Positions 17,315 through 27,463 of a stretch of 64,000 bases of DNA are shown here, in pieces. Source of the DNA: Thalassotalea_E sp964620605 (lineage in GTDB: Bacteria; Pseudomonadota; Gammaproteobacteria; Enterobacterales; Alteromonadaceae); NCBI GenBank assembly GCA_964620605.1, contig CAZUHQ010000007.1:11482-75481 (forward strand), in the 5' to 3' direction. Every line of letters starts with the position of its first letter. Position 1 is the stretch's first letter. The notes below the pieces were generated by a model. The model did not search any database, had not been told where the DNA came from, and saw only the letters and a program-made list of their open reading frames with translations. The translations under genes and the position numbers were made by a program.

Positions 17315-18475
17315 TCAATGGGTGTAGGGGACGACTTTGTTACGGCCACTGCGTTTCGCTTCATACAGAGCGATATCCGCATTGTTGATGTTGCTGTCGA
17401 TATTGATATTAACGTTCACTTGGGTGACACCGAAACTTGCGGAAATATTAATTTGTTCAAGCTCAATATCGATTGTTTGCTGATTAATAAGTTCTCGTAT
17501 TCGTTCGGCGGTTTGCAGTGCATGGGATAAACCGATTTGCGGCAATAAAATGATAAATTCTTCACCACCAATGCGGATAAAGACATCTTCGGCCCTCAGG
17601 GACTGTTTAATTAGCGAAGAAAACGCTACTAATACTTTATCACCGGCGGCATGGCCATAAGAGTCATTGATTTTTTTAAAATGATCGATATCGCATAACA
17701 GCAGGGATAGCGGGCTATTATTGCGCTTGGCGAGTGAGATCATTTGCTCGGAAATATCGTTTAAATAGTTGCGGTTTTTGGTGCCGGTTAAGCGGTCAGT
17801 GATCAGCTCTTTGCGTAGCTTGCCGACCAAAGAGTAGATAATGCTGAGGGCAAAACCGAAAAATAATACGCAGATGCAGCAGATCAAGGTAACAAAATAA
17901 AGGGCGATCGGTACCTGCATGTGGTGATTGTAGAAAAATGTGTAGAGCGAAAGATAGGCAACAAATACCAAAAAAATAATGATCAAGGAGCTGTATAAAA
18001 TGCGGTCGCCAATACGGTGCATTTTAAACTGTTGATGGCTTTTTTTAATGGTGAAAAAATACGGAATGCAGACATTAGTAATCACGGCTATCGCCCTGAA
18101 TAACTCGTTGCCTTGTTGATTGTGCAGCAGGTAGAGCAGCAGGACAAAAAACAGTAAATGTGCTGCGCACATCAAATAATGCCGATAGTCAATGCTGTGA
18201 TCGTAGCGGGTGTAGATGGCAAACATTAAACAATAGGCGATCAGCAGGATAAAGAAGTTATCCATGATCATCGAAATAATCGGGAAGTTTTCGTAACGCA
18301 GCAATAAGGCTTCGAATGCCGCTATGCTAAACAGTAATAGCAGGCGGAAAAAATAAGTCGATCGCGCCTTATTATGATTATCCGGCTTAGGCAATAAATA
18401 GGTAAATGCATAAAGCACTATACAGACGATAGTGAGCGCAGAAAAATAGGAAAGCGCAACCGTATATTCTTCCAA
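17315..18475 (-). CDS. Membrane-bound diguanylate cyclase (GGEEF)
   Basis: This 386-residue protein has six to seven membrane helices in the first 225 residues and a C-terminal GGDEF domain that makes c-di-GMP from two GTP. The active-site motif is GGEEF within FIRIGGEEFIILLPQ. An inhibitory I-site R-x-x-D (RAED) lies five residues before it, so product inhibition is expected. The only in-frame start is TTG at 18475, since no ATG occurs before about residue 68 and the upstream frame lacks a start. The membrane sensor domain is not one I recognise by name. Confidence 0.88.
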   Translation of the reverse strand: MEEYTVALSYFSALTIVCIVLYAFTYLLPKPDNHNKARSTYFFRLLLLFSIAAFEALLLRYENFPIISMIMDNFFILLIAYCLMFAIYTRYDHSIDYRHYLMCAAHLLFFVLLLYLLHNQQGNELFRAIAVITNVCIPYFFTIKKSHQQFKMHRIGDRILYSSLIIIFLVFVAYLSLYTFFYNHHMQVPIALYFVTLICCICVLFFGFALSIIYSLVGKLRKELITDRLTGTKNRNYLNDISEQMISLAKRNNSPLSLLLCDIDHFKKINDSYGHAAGDKVLVAFSSLIKQSLRAEDVFIRIGGEEFIILLPQIGLSHALQTAERIRELINQQTIDIELEQINISASFGVTQVNVNINIDSNINNADIALYEAKRSGRNKVVPYTH

Positions 18476-18560
18476 AAATAGCTCTCGATCAGGGTGATGA
18501 AAATATTATCGTTATTTGGATTATACAACAAATGTAAAATTATTTTTTGGTAATAAGCTT

Positions 18561-18587
18561 GAAAGCCTATGGATTACATAGGCTTTC
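18561..18587 (-). terminator. Hairpin behind prlC
   Basis: A perfect 11-bp stem GAAAGCCTATG/CATAGGCTTTC with a five-base loop sits 19 bp after the prlC stop. The T-run is poor on the minus strand and short on the plus strand, so it may act as a bidirectional or 3'-protective hairpin. Confidence 0.65.
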
Positions 18588-18606
18588 TTTGATGAAGAAC
18601 ATAAAT

Positions 18607-20703
18607 TTAGCTGTTAATGCCACTGTGTCTTAGCAGGGCATCTATTTGTGGTGCTCGTCCACGAAATGCTTGGAATAACTCGCTTGGTTCTTCTGATCCT
18701 CCTTTTTCCAAAACATGATGTAGGAAATCAGCACCGACTTCAGGATTAAAAATGCCTTGTTCTTCAAAGCGGGAAAAGGCATCCGCCGATAATACTTCCG
18801 CCCATTTATAACTGTAATAACCTGCGGCGTAACCACCACCAAAAATATGACCAAAGCTGTGCTGGAAGCGGTTGAAATCTGCGGCTTTTACTACCGCATA
18901 GTCGGCTCTGACTTGATCTAAAATCGTTTGAATGTACTGGCTGTTATCCTGTTGTGGTTGATAGTTAGCATGCATTTTAAAATCAAACAGTGAAAATTCT
19001 AATTGACGTAGCATTTGCATCGCCGATTGAAAATTCTTTGCTGCCAGCATTTTATCTAACATGGCTTGTGGCAGTGGCTCACCGGTTTGATAATGACCGG
19101 AAATAAACGCCAGTGCTTCAGGCTGCCAGCACCAGTTTTCCAGGAATTGACTCGGTAGTTCTACCGCATCCCAAGGCACACCATCAATGCCTGAGACACC
19201 GCCGGCATTGATTTGCGTTAACATATGGTGAATACCATGGCCGAATTCATGGAACAGGGTGACCACTTCATCATGGGTAAACAGCGCCGGTTTGTCGCCA
19301 ACCGGGCCATTAAAGTTGCAGGTAAGATAAGCTACCGGCAGTTGAATTTCACCGTCAGCTAGTTGACGGCGGCCAACACAGTCATCCATCCAGGCACCAC
19401 CGCGTTTTTTGGCTCTGGCGTATAAATCGAGATAGAAACTGCCGCGTTTTTCGCCTTGGGCGTCAAATACTTCAAAGAATCTGACATCTTGATGCCAGCT
19501 ATCGACGCCCTGCTTTTCTTGAATGTTAATAGCGAATAATCGGTGAACGACTTCAAACAGGCCGGCGACTACTTTGTGTTCCGGAAAATATGGTCTAAGT
19601 GCTTCGTCGGAAATCGCGTAGCGGCTTTGTTTTAATTTTTCACTGTAATAGGGCAGATCCCAGGGCTCTAACGCCGGGCAATTAAATTCTTGCTTGGCAA
19701 ATTGTGTTACTTCGGCGAGATCGCTCTGCCCTTGCGCTTTAGATTTGTCGGCTAGCTGTTCCAGAAATTCCAGCACTTGTTGTGGTGAATCGGCCATTTT
19801 GGTGGCTAATGATTTTTCGGCAAAATTATCAAAGCCTAATAGCTGCGCGAGCTCATGGCGTAATGCGAGAATTTCATTCATTACCGCGCTATTGTCAAAT
19901 TCGCCGCCATTGGGACCTAGTTCAGAAGCCCGGGTGACATAGGCGCGATACAGCTGTTCCCTTAATTCGCGATTGTCACAATACATCATTACAGGTAAAT
20001 AGCTTGGAATATCTAAAGTAAATAACCAGCCTTGCTTGTCTTGGCTTTTGGCTAATTGCGCCGCGGCTTCTTTTGCAGAATCCGGCAGGCCGGATAACTC
20101 CTTTTCGTCGGTAATATTAACGGTAAAGACATGGGTGGCATACACCGCGGCGCGCTCAATGCAGTAGCGGTGGTNNNNNNNNNNGGCATCGAGCAGATTG
20201 TTGCTAAAAGTTGAGCTCAGTTCTGACAACCGGGTGACAATTTCGCCATAGCGCTTTTTATCTTGTTCAGGTAAGGCAATGCCAGATAACTTGAAATCTC
20301 TTAAGGCATTATCTATGACCTTTTTTTGCGCCTTATCTAATGTTTGATACTCGGCGCTATTGGCAAGCTGTTGATAAGCTTCAAACAAGGGCTGATGTTG
20401 ACCGACAAAAGTACCATATTCGGATAATAACGGCAGGCAGGCTTCATACGCTTCACGTAATTGCTCACTACTGACCACAGAATTCATATGGGAAACCGGC
20501 GACCATAGCTTAGTCAGGGCATCGTCTGCCTGATCAATAGTCTCTACCAGATTTTGCCAGCTAAATTTTGTATGTTCGGCTAATACTTTGGCAATAACAT
20601 CTTTGCAGTGGGCAATTGCCTGTTTAACCGCGGGTTTTACATGCTCAGGTTTAATGTCGGAAAATTTTGGCAGCTCAGTCGATAATAATAAGGGGTTTGT
20701 CAT
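18607..20703 (-). CDS. prlC: Oligopeptidase A (M3 zinc metallopeptidase), interrupted by an assembly gap
   Basis: This cytoplasmic zinc oligopeptidase degrades short peptides, including cleaved signal peptides. The start is set at ATG 20703 because the protein then begins MTNPLLLSTELPKF as E. coli OpdA does; the frame also contains an ATG at 20718. The HEFGHGIHH zinc motif with the downstream Glu helix and the C-terminal GGYAAGYYSYKWAEVLSADAF region are intact. Around residue 178 the frame carries ten N plus 38 bases (20141-20188) that have no counterpart in the family. Removing these 48 bases restores the normal reading LLDATHVFTVN. I treat that as an assembly fault and the gene as functional. 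Confidence 0.9.
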   Translation of the reverse strand: MTNPLLLSTELPKFSDIKPEHVKPAVKQAIAHCKDVIAKVLAEHTKFSWQNLVETIDQADDALTKLWSPVSHMNSVVSSEQLREAYEACLPLLSEYGTFVGQHQPLFEAYQQLANSAEYQTLDKAQKKVIDNALRDFKLSGIALPEQDKKRYGEIVTRLSELSSTFSNNLLDAXXXXHRYCIERAAVYATHVFTVNITDEKELSGLPDSAKEAAAQLAKSQDKQGWLFTLDIPSYLPVMMYCDNRELREQLYRAYVTRASELGPNGGEFDNSAVMNEILALRHELAQLLGFDNFAEKSLATKMADSPQQVLEFLEQLADKSKAQGQSDLAEVTQFAKQEFNCPALEPWDLPYYSEKLKQSRYAISDEALRPYFPEHKVVAGLFEVVHRLFAINIQEKQGVDSWHQDVRFFEVFDAQGEKRGSFYLDLYARAKKRGGAWMDDCVGRRQLADGEIQLPVAYLTCNFNGPVGDKPALFTHDEVVTLFHEFGHGIHHMLTQINAGGVSGIDGVPWDAVELPSQFLENWCWQPEALAFISGHYQTGEPLPQAMLDKMLAAKNFQSAMQMLRQLEFSLFDFKMHANYQPQQDNSQYIQTILDQVRADYAVVKAADFNRFQHSFGHIFGGGYAAGYYSYKWAEVLSADAFSRFEEQGIFNPEVGADFLHHVLEKGGSEEPSELFQAFRGRAPQIDALLRHSGINS
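20175..20184. other. Assembly gap (10 N)
   Basis: Ten undetermined bases lie inside prlC. The sequence on the left (20141-20174, GC-rich) is also suspect. The tetramer GGCA borders the inserted segment on both sides. Confidence 0.95.
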
Positions 20704-20902
20704 AGCATAAAATGTCATTGAAAGTGATTACTTAGATGTAAGTGCACTAGGACAATTATTCAAGGTAAAATAAATAAAATGAGCTGACAATTTTGTTGTT
20801 TATGTTTTGTAATTAACTGGTTTCATAAGTAGTTTAATCGCTAACGTTTAGAAAGCCTGTGAACTAATCTATACTGAGAATAATGCTGTTTTGGGGCTTT
20901 TT

Positions 20903-23900
20903 ATGGTTAAATTATTGAAGCAAGTGCTAGTTGTTTTGATGTTAAACAGCATGTTGCTGGCTATTGCATATGGTCAATCAAGTAACCGCTTTCTGCAACG
21001 TCTTTCCGTTAATGACGGGCTATCTCAAGCAACAGTGAATGATGTTTATCAGGATCGCCAGGGGTATTTATGGGTGAGTACCGAAAACGGCCTGAACCTA
21101 TACGATGGTTATCGTTTTCGCCTGTTGCCTGGCCCGGATGAAAAATTTGAGGGTACTGGGTTTTACAAGGTAATTCAGGATGCAGATGGCCTGATGTGGC
21201 TGATCGCGACCCATGGTCTGTTTACCTATAACAAACAAACGGATGACTATCAGTTAATCTTATCTCATGCGCCTCAGAGAAAAGATGAGTTTCTGGTTGA
21301 TGTTATCGCCGGAGCAGAGCAAAAAATATGGCTAGCCTCGGCTAAAACCGTGCTGCTTTATGATAAATCTACGGCTCAGCTGAAAACTGTCGTGGATTTA
21401 TCACCATTTCTTGAAAAAACCGAGCGAATTTTTGAACTGCTGCTCGATCAACACTTGTTATACATAGCGACCAGAGTCGGTGTTTTTGTCTTTAATACTC
21501 AAGATGGCCATTGGAAGCAGTTACCCAGCATTAATCAGAATCAGGTACTTGAGGACGATAATAATGACAAGGTTTATAACCTGTTTGTTTCTGCGCAAAA
21601 GCAGCTATATCTTGGTACTTATAATGGAATTTATACGTTAGATATCAGTAATATAACTGGTTTTCTATATGATGAGGCCAAGTTAAGCGATTATCAGTTG
21701 GTGGATAAAATCACTAATAGCTGGGCGTTTAGTGCGACGAAAACTGACTTATATGTTGGCAGTTATTCCGGTTTATCAAAAATTGATTTAACTACTAATC
21801 AATTGCAGCCGGTTATTGCCTTTAACGATGTCTTTGACGATATCAATAATAATGTCGTTACTGCGATTCATCAGGATAACCAGGGCGGCTTCTGGCTGGG
21901 TTCCCTAGTGACCGGAGTTTATCGTTGGGATCCCAAGTTAAGTCTGGTGACTAATTTGAGGTATCAAAAGTCTAAAGCTAATCGTATTTCCAATAATGTG
22001 GTCTGGGCAATAGAAAAGAGCAGGCAGCAGCCGGATGTTGTCTGGATAGCGACAGAGAACGGTTTGAATTCACTGACATTATCCTCGGGTGATATTTCCA
22101 GTTATTTGATCAACCAGCAAAGAAAAAACGTTTTTTCATCGAGTCATATCACGCAAATGATGGAAGACAGCTCGGGGCGGTTATGGTTGTTGACCGCAAA
22201 AGGTGTCAGAGTATTTGACAGCGTCACTAAGCAAATAGTCGAGCCGGCGTTTGAGCAAACATTACTGGATTATTTAGCAAGCGATCATTACGCAATTTAT
22301 CTTGATCAAGATGATTATCTATGGAGTTTAACCGGTAAAACATTTAAGCGAATTAATGTTAATAGCGGAAAAATTGATGAATTAACCGAGCTGGAACAAG
22401 AATATGCCGACAGCGATATTTTTAATATGTTGGGTTTTTTACCTGACAGCAGGGAAATGCTGATCTCTACTTATAATTCGCTGATTGCATTTAATGTCGA
22501 TACCCGTAAAACCAGGCGTTTGTATACGAATAATGATGTGGTTGAAAATGATTGGGCTTATATAGATAACTGGTTAATAGATAACGAAAATGTATTATGG
22601 TTGGCCTATTCCGCTGTTGGTTTGATCGGCCTGGATGTCGATACCCTTGAGGTTAAATATACCTTTACTAAAAAGCAGCACGGTATAGATAACAATATCT
22701 ATGGCTTAGCATTGGATGGCGATGGTGATTTGTGGTTTTCCAGTCATAACGGCATTTACAATCTCAATCGTAAAACCTTACATATTCGTAATTTTAATCT
22801 TGTGGACGGTTTTAGCGCCCGTGAATTTAATGCCAATAGCTTTGAAAAGATCAGTGATAATTTATTTGCCTATGGTTCGATAAACGGTATGTCTCTTTTT
22901 GATCCAATGAAACTGAAAGCCACCAGTTTTCAGGGGGAATTAACCGTTCATGTCACCAATGTTGAGATCTTATCGCGTGAAATTCGTTTGCCATTTATCT
23001 TGGATGTTAATAAAGCAATTGAGTTTGCTTATGATGATGTCGGTATTCGTTTTGATTTTTCCGCACTAACCTTTAAGCATCAGGAATTAACTTACAACTA
23101 TGAATTAAGTGGCGCTAAAAATGTCAATTATCCAGATACTAAAGAGAACTTTATTACCTTTCCCAGTTTGCCGTCCGGTAAGCACTTGCTTTCGGTGCGG
23201 GTGCGCTCGCCCTATACCGGCGAGTATTCTGCGCCAACAAAAGTGCATATCAATGTTAGCTACGCACCATGGGCATCACCATTGGCCTATTTTATTTATG
23301 CCACTGCGTTGTTGTTTAGCTTTTGGTTATGGCTTGAGCGCAGAAGACGTTATACAAATAAATTAATTGATGCCCATGATCAGGTTAAATTTCGCGAACA
23401 TAGACTGTCTTTAGCCTTGCATGGTAGTAACAGTGATGTCTGGGACTGGCAGGCAAAAGATAACATGCTTTTTGCCCGACGCGCATTTGACGAACTGGGC
23501 TTTAAAAATCTATCCGAGAGTTATAGCTTTGATCAGCATATTGATTTAATTCATGAAAATGATCGTGAAGCCTTTGTTCATCAGTGGCAAAATTTTATTG
23601 AATCGGCTGATTTGGCAGACAATTTTTCCTGTTCGTACCGTTTGCGCACCGCAGATGGAGAGTGGTTATGGTACAAGGATCTGGGCAAAATTGTCGATCT
23701 TGATAAGGCGGGCAATCCGACGCGGGTCACAGGTTCTTATACCAATATTACCCAATCTCGGGTCGAGTCTGAACGAGCACAGTATTATGGTGAGGCTTTT
23801 AAGCAAACCAAGGACTGGGTATTAATTATCAGTGATAACTTTACTCGGGTAATGGTCAACAATTCATTAAAAGAAGTGTTTGGCTGGCAGGAGCAGGAGT

Positions 23901-25453
23901 TGTCATTTGATGCGAAAATTTTTGGTTTAGACGGCAAACGCCGAAAATTTTATAAAAAGCTGTTTGAATCACTCAATGAAGGCGAACACTGGCGTGGAGA
24001 AGAATTAATTAAAACCAAATCCGGTGAAGAATACCATGTATTGTTAAACATCAATGTTAGCAGGAACAAGACAACGAATTCCTTACAATATGTCTGTATC
24101 TTTACCGATATTACTGCGCAGAAAGTGGCCGAAAAAGAACTGCGTTATTTGGCCAATTATGATCACTTAACGGACTTGCCTAATCGTTCATTACTGTTAG
24201 ATCGCATCAAGCATGGCATGGACTATTCGAAACGCATCGAACGCTCTATCGCATTGTTTTTTATCGATCTCGACAGATTTAAACAGGTTAATGACAGTTT
24301 GGGTCATGACCACGGCGATATGTTGTTACAGGAAATTACCCGGCGGCTCAAGGGGATTTTACGGGTTGATGATACTGTGGCGCGCTTAGGGGGGGACGAG
24401 TTTGTTATTTTGCTGGAGTCTTTTAAAAATAATTCATTTTTAGGCAAGATTGCGCAAAAGATTATTAAGGTGATTGGTGAGCCAATCGATCTCAATGGCA
24501 ATGTCGTGCGAGTTGGCGCTAGCATAGGTATTGCACTGTTTCCTGAAGATGCCGCAGATTCAGATGAATTGTTAAAAAATGCCGATGTCGCCATGTATCA
24601 TGCGAAACAGTTGGGACGTAATACTTTTCAGTTTTTTACCCCGAGGATGAATGTTGAAGCGAGCCAGCGACTACACGTCGAGTCCAGAGTCAAACAGGCC
24701 TATGAACAGGATGAGTTTATTAACTATTACCAACCAGTGGTGGATTCGATCAGTGGTAAAGCCAAAGGTGTAGAATTACTGCTGCGTTGGCAAAAAGATG
24801 GCAAGCTCATCGCTCCGGGGGAATTTATTAGTATTGCCGAAGAAGTCGGCTTAATTGTCGCAATGACGGAAAAAGCGCTGGAGCGCGCCTTTATTGATTT
24901 AAAGCACTGGCGAACTATTCGCGAGCATTTCTTTATTTCGGTTAATATTTCCGCTGTGCATCTTGCCAAAGATAATTTTGTTGACTACTTAATTAAGATA
25001 TTAACTCAATTTGATATTCCACCACATTTGCTGAAACTGGAAGTGACGGAAAGCACGTTAATCAAAAACCCGGACAATGTAGTGACTAAAATGACCGCCC
25101 TGGCAAAACTTGGGGTGGCGTTAGCCTTGGATGACTTTGGTACTGGCTATTCATCACTAAATTATTTAAAACGTTTGCCTTTGGATGTGATAAAAATTGA
25201 CCGCAGTTTTGTCGCTGGCATAGGTCAGGATTCTGCCGATGAAGCGATAGTTGAAGCAACATTAGTATTAGCTAACAAGCTTTGTATGAACTGTATTGCC
25301 GAGGGTGTGGAGACTAAAAAACAGTTGGACTATTTGGCGCAACATCAATGTTTTAATATTCAAGGTTATCTTTATAGCAAGCCGGTCGACCAGGCAATGA
25401 TCACGCATTTTTTACAGGAAGATAAGGTTGAGATAAAGGTTGGTGACATTTAG
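20903..25453 (+). CDS. Large sensor: Reg_prop propeller - Y_Y_Y - PAS - PAS - GGDEF - EAL
   Basis: This 1516-residue membrane sensor controls c-di-GMP. A signal peptide is followed by many two-component-regulator propeller repeats (motifs such as DRQGYLWVSTENGLNLYDG) to about residue 680, a Y_Y_Y domain and one membrane helix (LAYFIYATALLFSFWLW, near 795). Two PAS/PAC units follow, then GGDEF (ARLGGDEFVILLE with I-site RVDD) and a C-terminal EAL domain. In the EAL domain the signature reads ELL, yet the metal-binding and catalytic residues in NISAVHL, EVTES, DDFGTGYSSL and AEGVE are present, so phosphodiesterase activity is plausible. ATG 20903 is preferred over TTG 20891. The propeller probably reads a periplasmic, perhaps carbohydrate-related, signal. 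Confidence 0.92.
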   Translation: MVKLLKQVLVVLMLNSMLLAIAYGQSSNRFLQRLSVNDGLSQATVNDVYQDRQGYLWVSTENGLNLYDGYRFRLLPGPDEKFEGTGFYKVIQDADGLMWLIATHGLFTYNKQTDDYQLILSHAPQRKDEFLVDVIAGAEQKIWLASAKTVLLYDKSTAQLKTVVDLSPFLEKTERIFELLLDQHLLYIATRVGVFVFNTQDGHWKQLPSINQNQVLEDDNNDKVYNLFVSAQKQLYLGTYNGIYTLDISNITGFLYDEAKLSDYQLVDKITNSWAFSATKTDLYVGSYSGLSKIDLTTNQLQPVIAFNDVFDDINNNVVTAIHQDNQGGFWLGSLVTGVYRWDPKLSLVTNLRYQKSKANRISNNVVWAIEKSRQQPDVVWIATENGLNSLTLSSGDISSYLINQQRKNVFSSSHITQMMEDSSGRLWLLTAKGVRVFDSVTKQIVEPAFEQTLLDYLASDHYAIYLDQDDYLWSLTGKTFKRINVNSGKIDELTELEQEYADSDIFNMLGFLPDSREMLISTYNSLIAFNVDTRKTRRLYTNNDVVENDWAYIDNWLIDNENVLWLAYSAVGLIGLDVDTLEVKYTFTKKQHGIDNNIYGLALDGDGDLWFSSHNGIYNLNRKTLHIRNFNLVDGFSAREFNANSFEKISDNLFAYGSINGMSLFDPMKLKATSFQGELTVHVTNVEILSREIRLPFILDVNKAIEFAYDDVGIRFDFSALTFKHQELTYNYELSGAKNVNYPDTKENFITFPSLPSGKHLLSVRVRSPYTGEYSAPTKVHINVSYAPWASPLAYFIYATALLFSFWLWLERRRRYTNKLIDAHDQVKFREHRLSLALHGSNSDVWDWQAKDNMLFARRAFDELGFKNLSESYSFDQHIDLIHENDREAFVHQWQNFIESADLADNFSCSYRLRTADGEWLWYKDLGKIVDLDKAGNPTRVTGSYTNITQSRVESERAQYYGEAFKQTKDWVLIISDNFTRVMVNNSLKEVFGWQEQELSFDAKIFGLDGKRRKFYKKLFESLNEGEHWRGEELIKTKSGEEYHVLLNINVSRNKTTNSLQYVCIFTDITAQKVAEKELRYLANYDHLTDLPNRSLLLDRIKHGMDYSKRIERSIALFFIDLDRFKQVNDSLGHDHGDMLLQEITRRLKGILRVDDTVARLGGDEFVILLESFKNNSFLGKIAQKIIKVIGEPIDLNGNVVRVGASIGIALFPEDAADSDELLKNADVAMYHAKQLGRNTFQFFTPRMNVEASQRLHVESRVKQAYEQDEFINYYQPVVDSISGKAKGVELLLRWQKDGKLIAPGEFISIAEEVGLIVAMTEKALERAFIDLKHWRTIREHFFISVNISAVHLAKDNFVDYLIKILTQFDIPPHLLKLEVTESTLIKNPDNVVTKMTALAKLGVALALDDFGTGYSSLNYLKRLPLDVIKIDRSFVAGIGQDSADEAIVEATLVLANKLCMNCIAEGVETKKQLDYLAQHQCFNIQGYLYSKPVDQAMITHFLQEDKVEIKVGDI

Positions 25454-25525
25454 TTAAGTTTGTCTGCGGTTAAAAATTAACAATATCTTGAACTTGAATC
25501 TGCATTTCACCACTCTTATATACTA

Positions 25526-25583
25526 ATACCAAGTTGACTAATAATTCTCGCTGAGTGAGTAAATAATTAATCAAATTGGTATA
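25526..25583. repeat. Short inverted-repeat element (ATACCAAGTTGA type)
   Basis: ATACCAAGTTGACTAATAAT on the left and the reverse of ATACCAATTTGATTAATTAT on the right are imperfect inverted repeats of about 20 bp around 18 bp. The same arm occurs at 39596-39631 and 42571-42594. It lies 28 bp before gorA. Confidence 0.7.
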
Positions 25584-25610
25584 ATTATCATATTTTCAGG
25601 ATTTTACTTT

Positions 25611-26963
25611 ATGACCCAACATTTTGATTTTCTTGCTATCGGCGCTGGTAGTGGTGGCATAGCTTCGGCTAATCGGGCGGCAAGATATGGTAAAAAAGCC
25701 GCGGTAATTGAAGCCAAACAAATCGGGGGCACTTGTGTCAATGTCGGGTGTGTGCCGAAAAAGGCGATGTGGTATGCCGGGCAAATTGCCGATGCCATGC
25801 GCTATGCGCCAGATTACGGTTTTAATGCGCCGTTACAAGACTTTGACTGGTCAACTCTGGTTAAAAACAGAGAAGCATATATCGAACGCATCCACGGCGC
25901 CTATCAGCGGGGATTTGATGCTAATAATGTCACAGTGATCAACGGCTTTGCCAGTTTTGTTAATAAAAATACCGTTGAAGTTAATGGTGAACAGATCACC
26001 GCCGATCATATAGTGATTGCGACTGGCGGTCGTCCCAGCATTCCGGATATTCCCGGTGCCGAATATGGCATAGACTCTGACGGCTTTTTTGCTCTGGCTG
26101 AACAGCCGAAATCCGTTGCTGTAGTCGGTGCTGGTTATATTGCGGTCGAACTGGCTGGGGTGCTTAACGCCTTAGGCAGTGAAACTCACTTGTTAGTGCG
26201 TAAAGAGAAACCATTGCGCGGCTTTGATGAGATGCTAAGCAATACCCTGGTTGAGCAAATGGCCAAACATGGCCCTAAACTGCATACTCATAGTATTCCA
26301 ACGCGAGTTGAGCAGCAGTCTGATGGTCGTTTGGTGATCCATCTGGAAAATGGTGAATCTGTCGGCCCGGTAGATACTTTGATCTGGGCGATTGGTCGTG
26401 AACCGGCGACGGATAATATCAACCTTGATGTCACAGGCGTTACACTGGATGAGCAGGGCTTTATTCCCACCGACAAGTATCAAAATACCACAGTAGAAGG
26501 TATTTATGCGGTTGGTGATAATACCGGCAGGGCACAATTAACACCGGTGGCAGTGGCTGCCGGGCGACGATTATCAGAACGTTTGTTTAACAATAAACCT
26601 TACGAGCATTTGGATTATTCGAATATTGCTACTGTGGTGTTCAGTCACCCGGTAATAGCTACAATTGGCATGACGGAAGCGGAAGCGCTTGCCGAGTATG
26701 GTGAACAGCAAGTGACTGTTTATAACTCACAGTTTACAGCGTTATATCAGGCGATTACCGAAGACTTTCGCGATCCGACCCGGATGAAATTAGTCTGTGT
26801 TGGTAAAGAGCAAAAAATTGTCGGCATTCACTCCATTGGCTTTGGTAGTGATGAATTATTGCAAGGTTTTGCCGTGGCGATGAAAATGGGAGCTACCAAG
26901 GCCGATTTTGATAATACCGTGGCAATTCATCCGACTTCGGCAGAAGAGTTTGTCACTATGTAG
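25611..26963 (+). CDS. gorA: Glutathione-disulfide reductase
   Basis: This 450-residue FAD/NADPH flavoenzyme keeps glutathione reduced in the cytoplasm. The FAD-binding GAGSGGIASANRAA loop, the redox-active disulfide C42-VNVG-C47 (GGTCVNVGCVPKK), the NADPH-binding GAGYIAVELAGVL segment and the C-terminal catalytic HPTSAEEFVTM are all visible. Length equals the E. coli enzyme. Its promoter region contains a short dispersed inverted repeat. It is a monocistronic gene. Confidence 0.96.
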   Translation: MTQHFDFLAIGAGSGGIASANRAARYGKKAAVIEAKQIGGTCVNVGCVPKKAMWYAGQIADAMRYAPDYGFNAPLQDFDWSTLVKNREAYIERIHGAYQRGFDANNVTVINGFASFVNKNTVEVNGEQITADHIVIATGGRPSIPDIPGAEYGIDSDGFFALAEQPKSVAVVGAGYIAVELAGVLNALGSETHLLVRKEKPLRGFDEMLSNTLVEQMAKHGPKLHTHSIPTRVEQQSDGRLVIHLENGESVGPVDTLIWAIGREPATDNINLDVTGVTLDEQGFIPTDKYQNTTVEGIYAVGDNTGRAQLTPVAVAAGRRLSERLFNNKPYEHLDYSNIATVVFSHPVIATIGMTEAEALAEYGEQQVTVYNSQFTALYQAITEDFRDPTRMKLVCVGKEQKIVGIHSIGFGSDELLQGFAVAMKMGATKADFDNTVAIHPTSAEEFVTM

Positions 26964-27005
26964 ACTTATTGGAGATTAATGTTTATAAGCAGACATAATA
27001 GATGA

Positions 27006-27463
27006 TTAGTTTGTCGCTGCCTCTGTTAGCACTGAGGCTAAATAGCCACGAGCCTGTTCAGTAAAAAGTAGCTGTTCTTTGGCTTTAATCAGGTAATCGT
27101 TGTCGATGAGCTGATGGTCGTAGCGAGTTTGTAGTTCACTCAGTAGGTTTGCTTCATAGATGTAACAGGCGACAGGGTTTTTCTTAAAAAGCAGTGGCAG
27201 TGTTGCTGCCTTGGTAATTTGGTTTGCAGCGCCAGTACCGATAAAATCGCTTCGGGAAAATGCCAGTGTTTGGCAATAAAATAAGTCAGTTTCTTTGAAT
27301 TATCAGCCATCAGAGTCTTAAAGGCATAGGAGTTTGGCTGGCAATCCGGATGGACATAAGAAAAGGCATCGGTTAGCAGCTGATAGATGATCATATCGCC
27401 CAAGCTAGCGATTAGGCCAATTAAATAACCTTGTGCGGTTTGATGTTTTTGTCTGAAATAAAA
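27006..27463 (-). pseudogene. Remnant of an HDOD-domain protein, N-terminally truncated and frameshifted
   Basis: Read on the minus strand, this segment codes for the C-terminal half of an HDOD protein: QGYLIGLIASLGDMIIYQLL, then the segment ending AKHWHFPEAILSVLALQ. It resembles the intact gene at 41566 (AYFIGLIHDLGRIIVFNCL and QGWQLPAIYIEALEQQ). The HD-like His-Asp of HDLG is replaced by AS. Around 27215-27245 the frame shifts, and the coding continues in another frame (KAATLPLLFKKNPVACYIYE) to a TAA at 27006. The N-terminal half is missing, because the frame is closed immediately behind the XRE gene. The shift could be a sequence error, but the truncation cannot. Confidence 0.75.

Noticed and set aside
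20141..20174. A lineage-specific insertion in oligopeptidase A
   Set aside because: It borders directly on ten N, has a repeated GGCA at both ends and different composition. An assembly fault is simpler.
25611..26963. Dihydrolipoamide dehydrogenase or mercuric reductase
   Set aside because: The CVNVGC disulfide motif and the HPTSAEEFVTM ending, with no HMA or lipoyl part, fit glutathione reductase.
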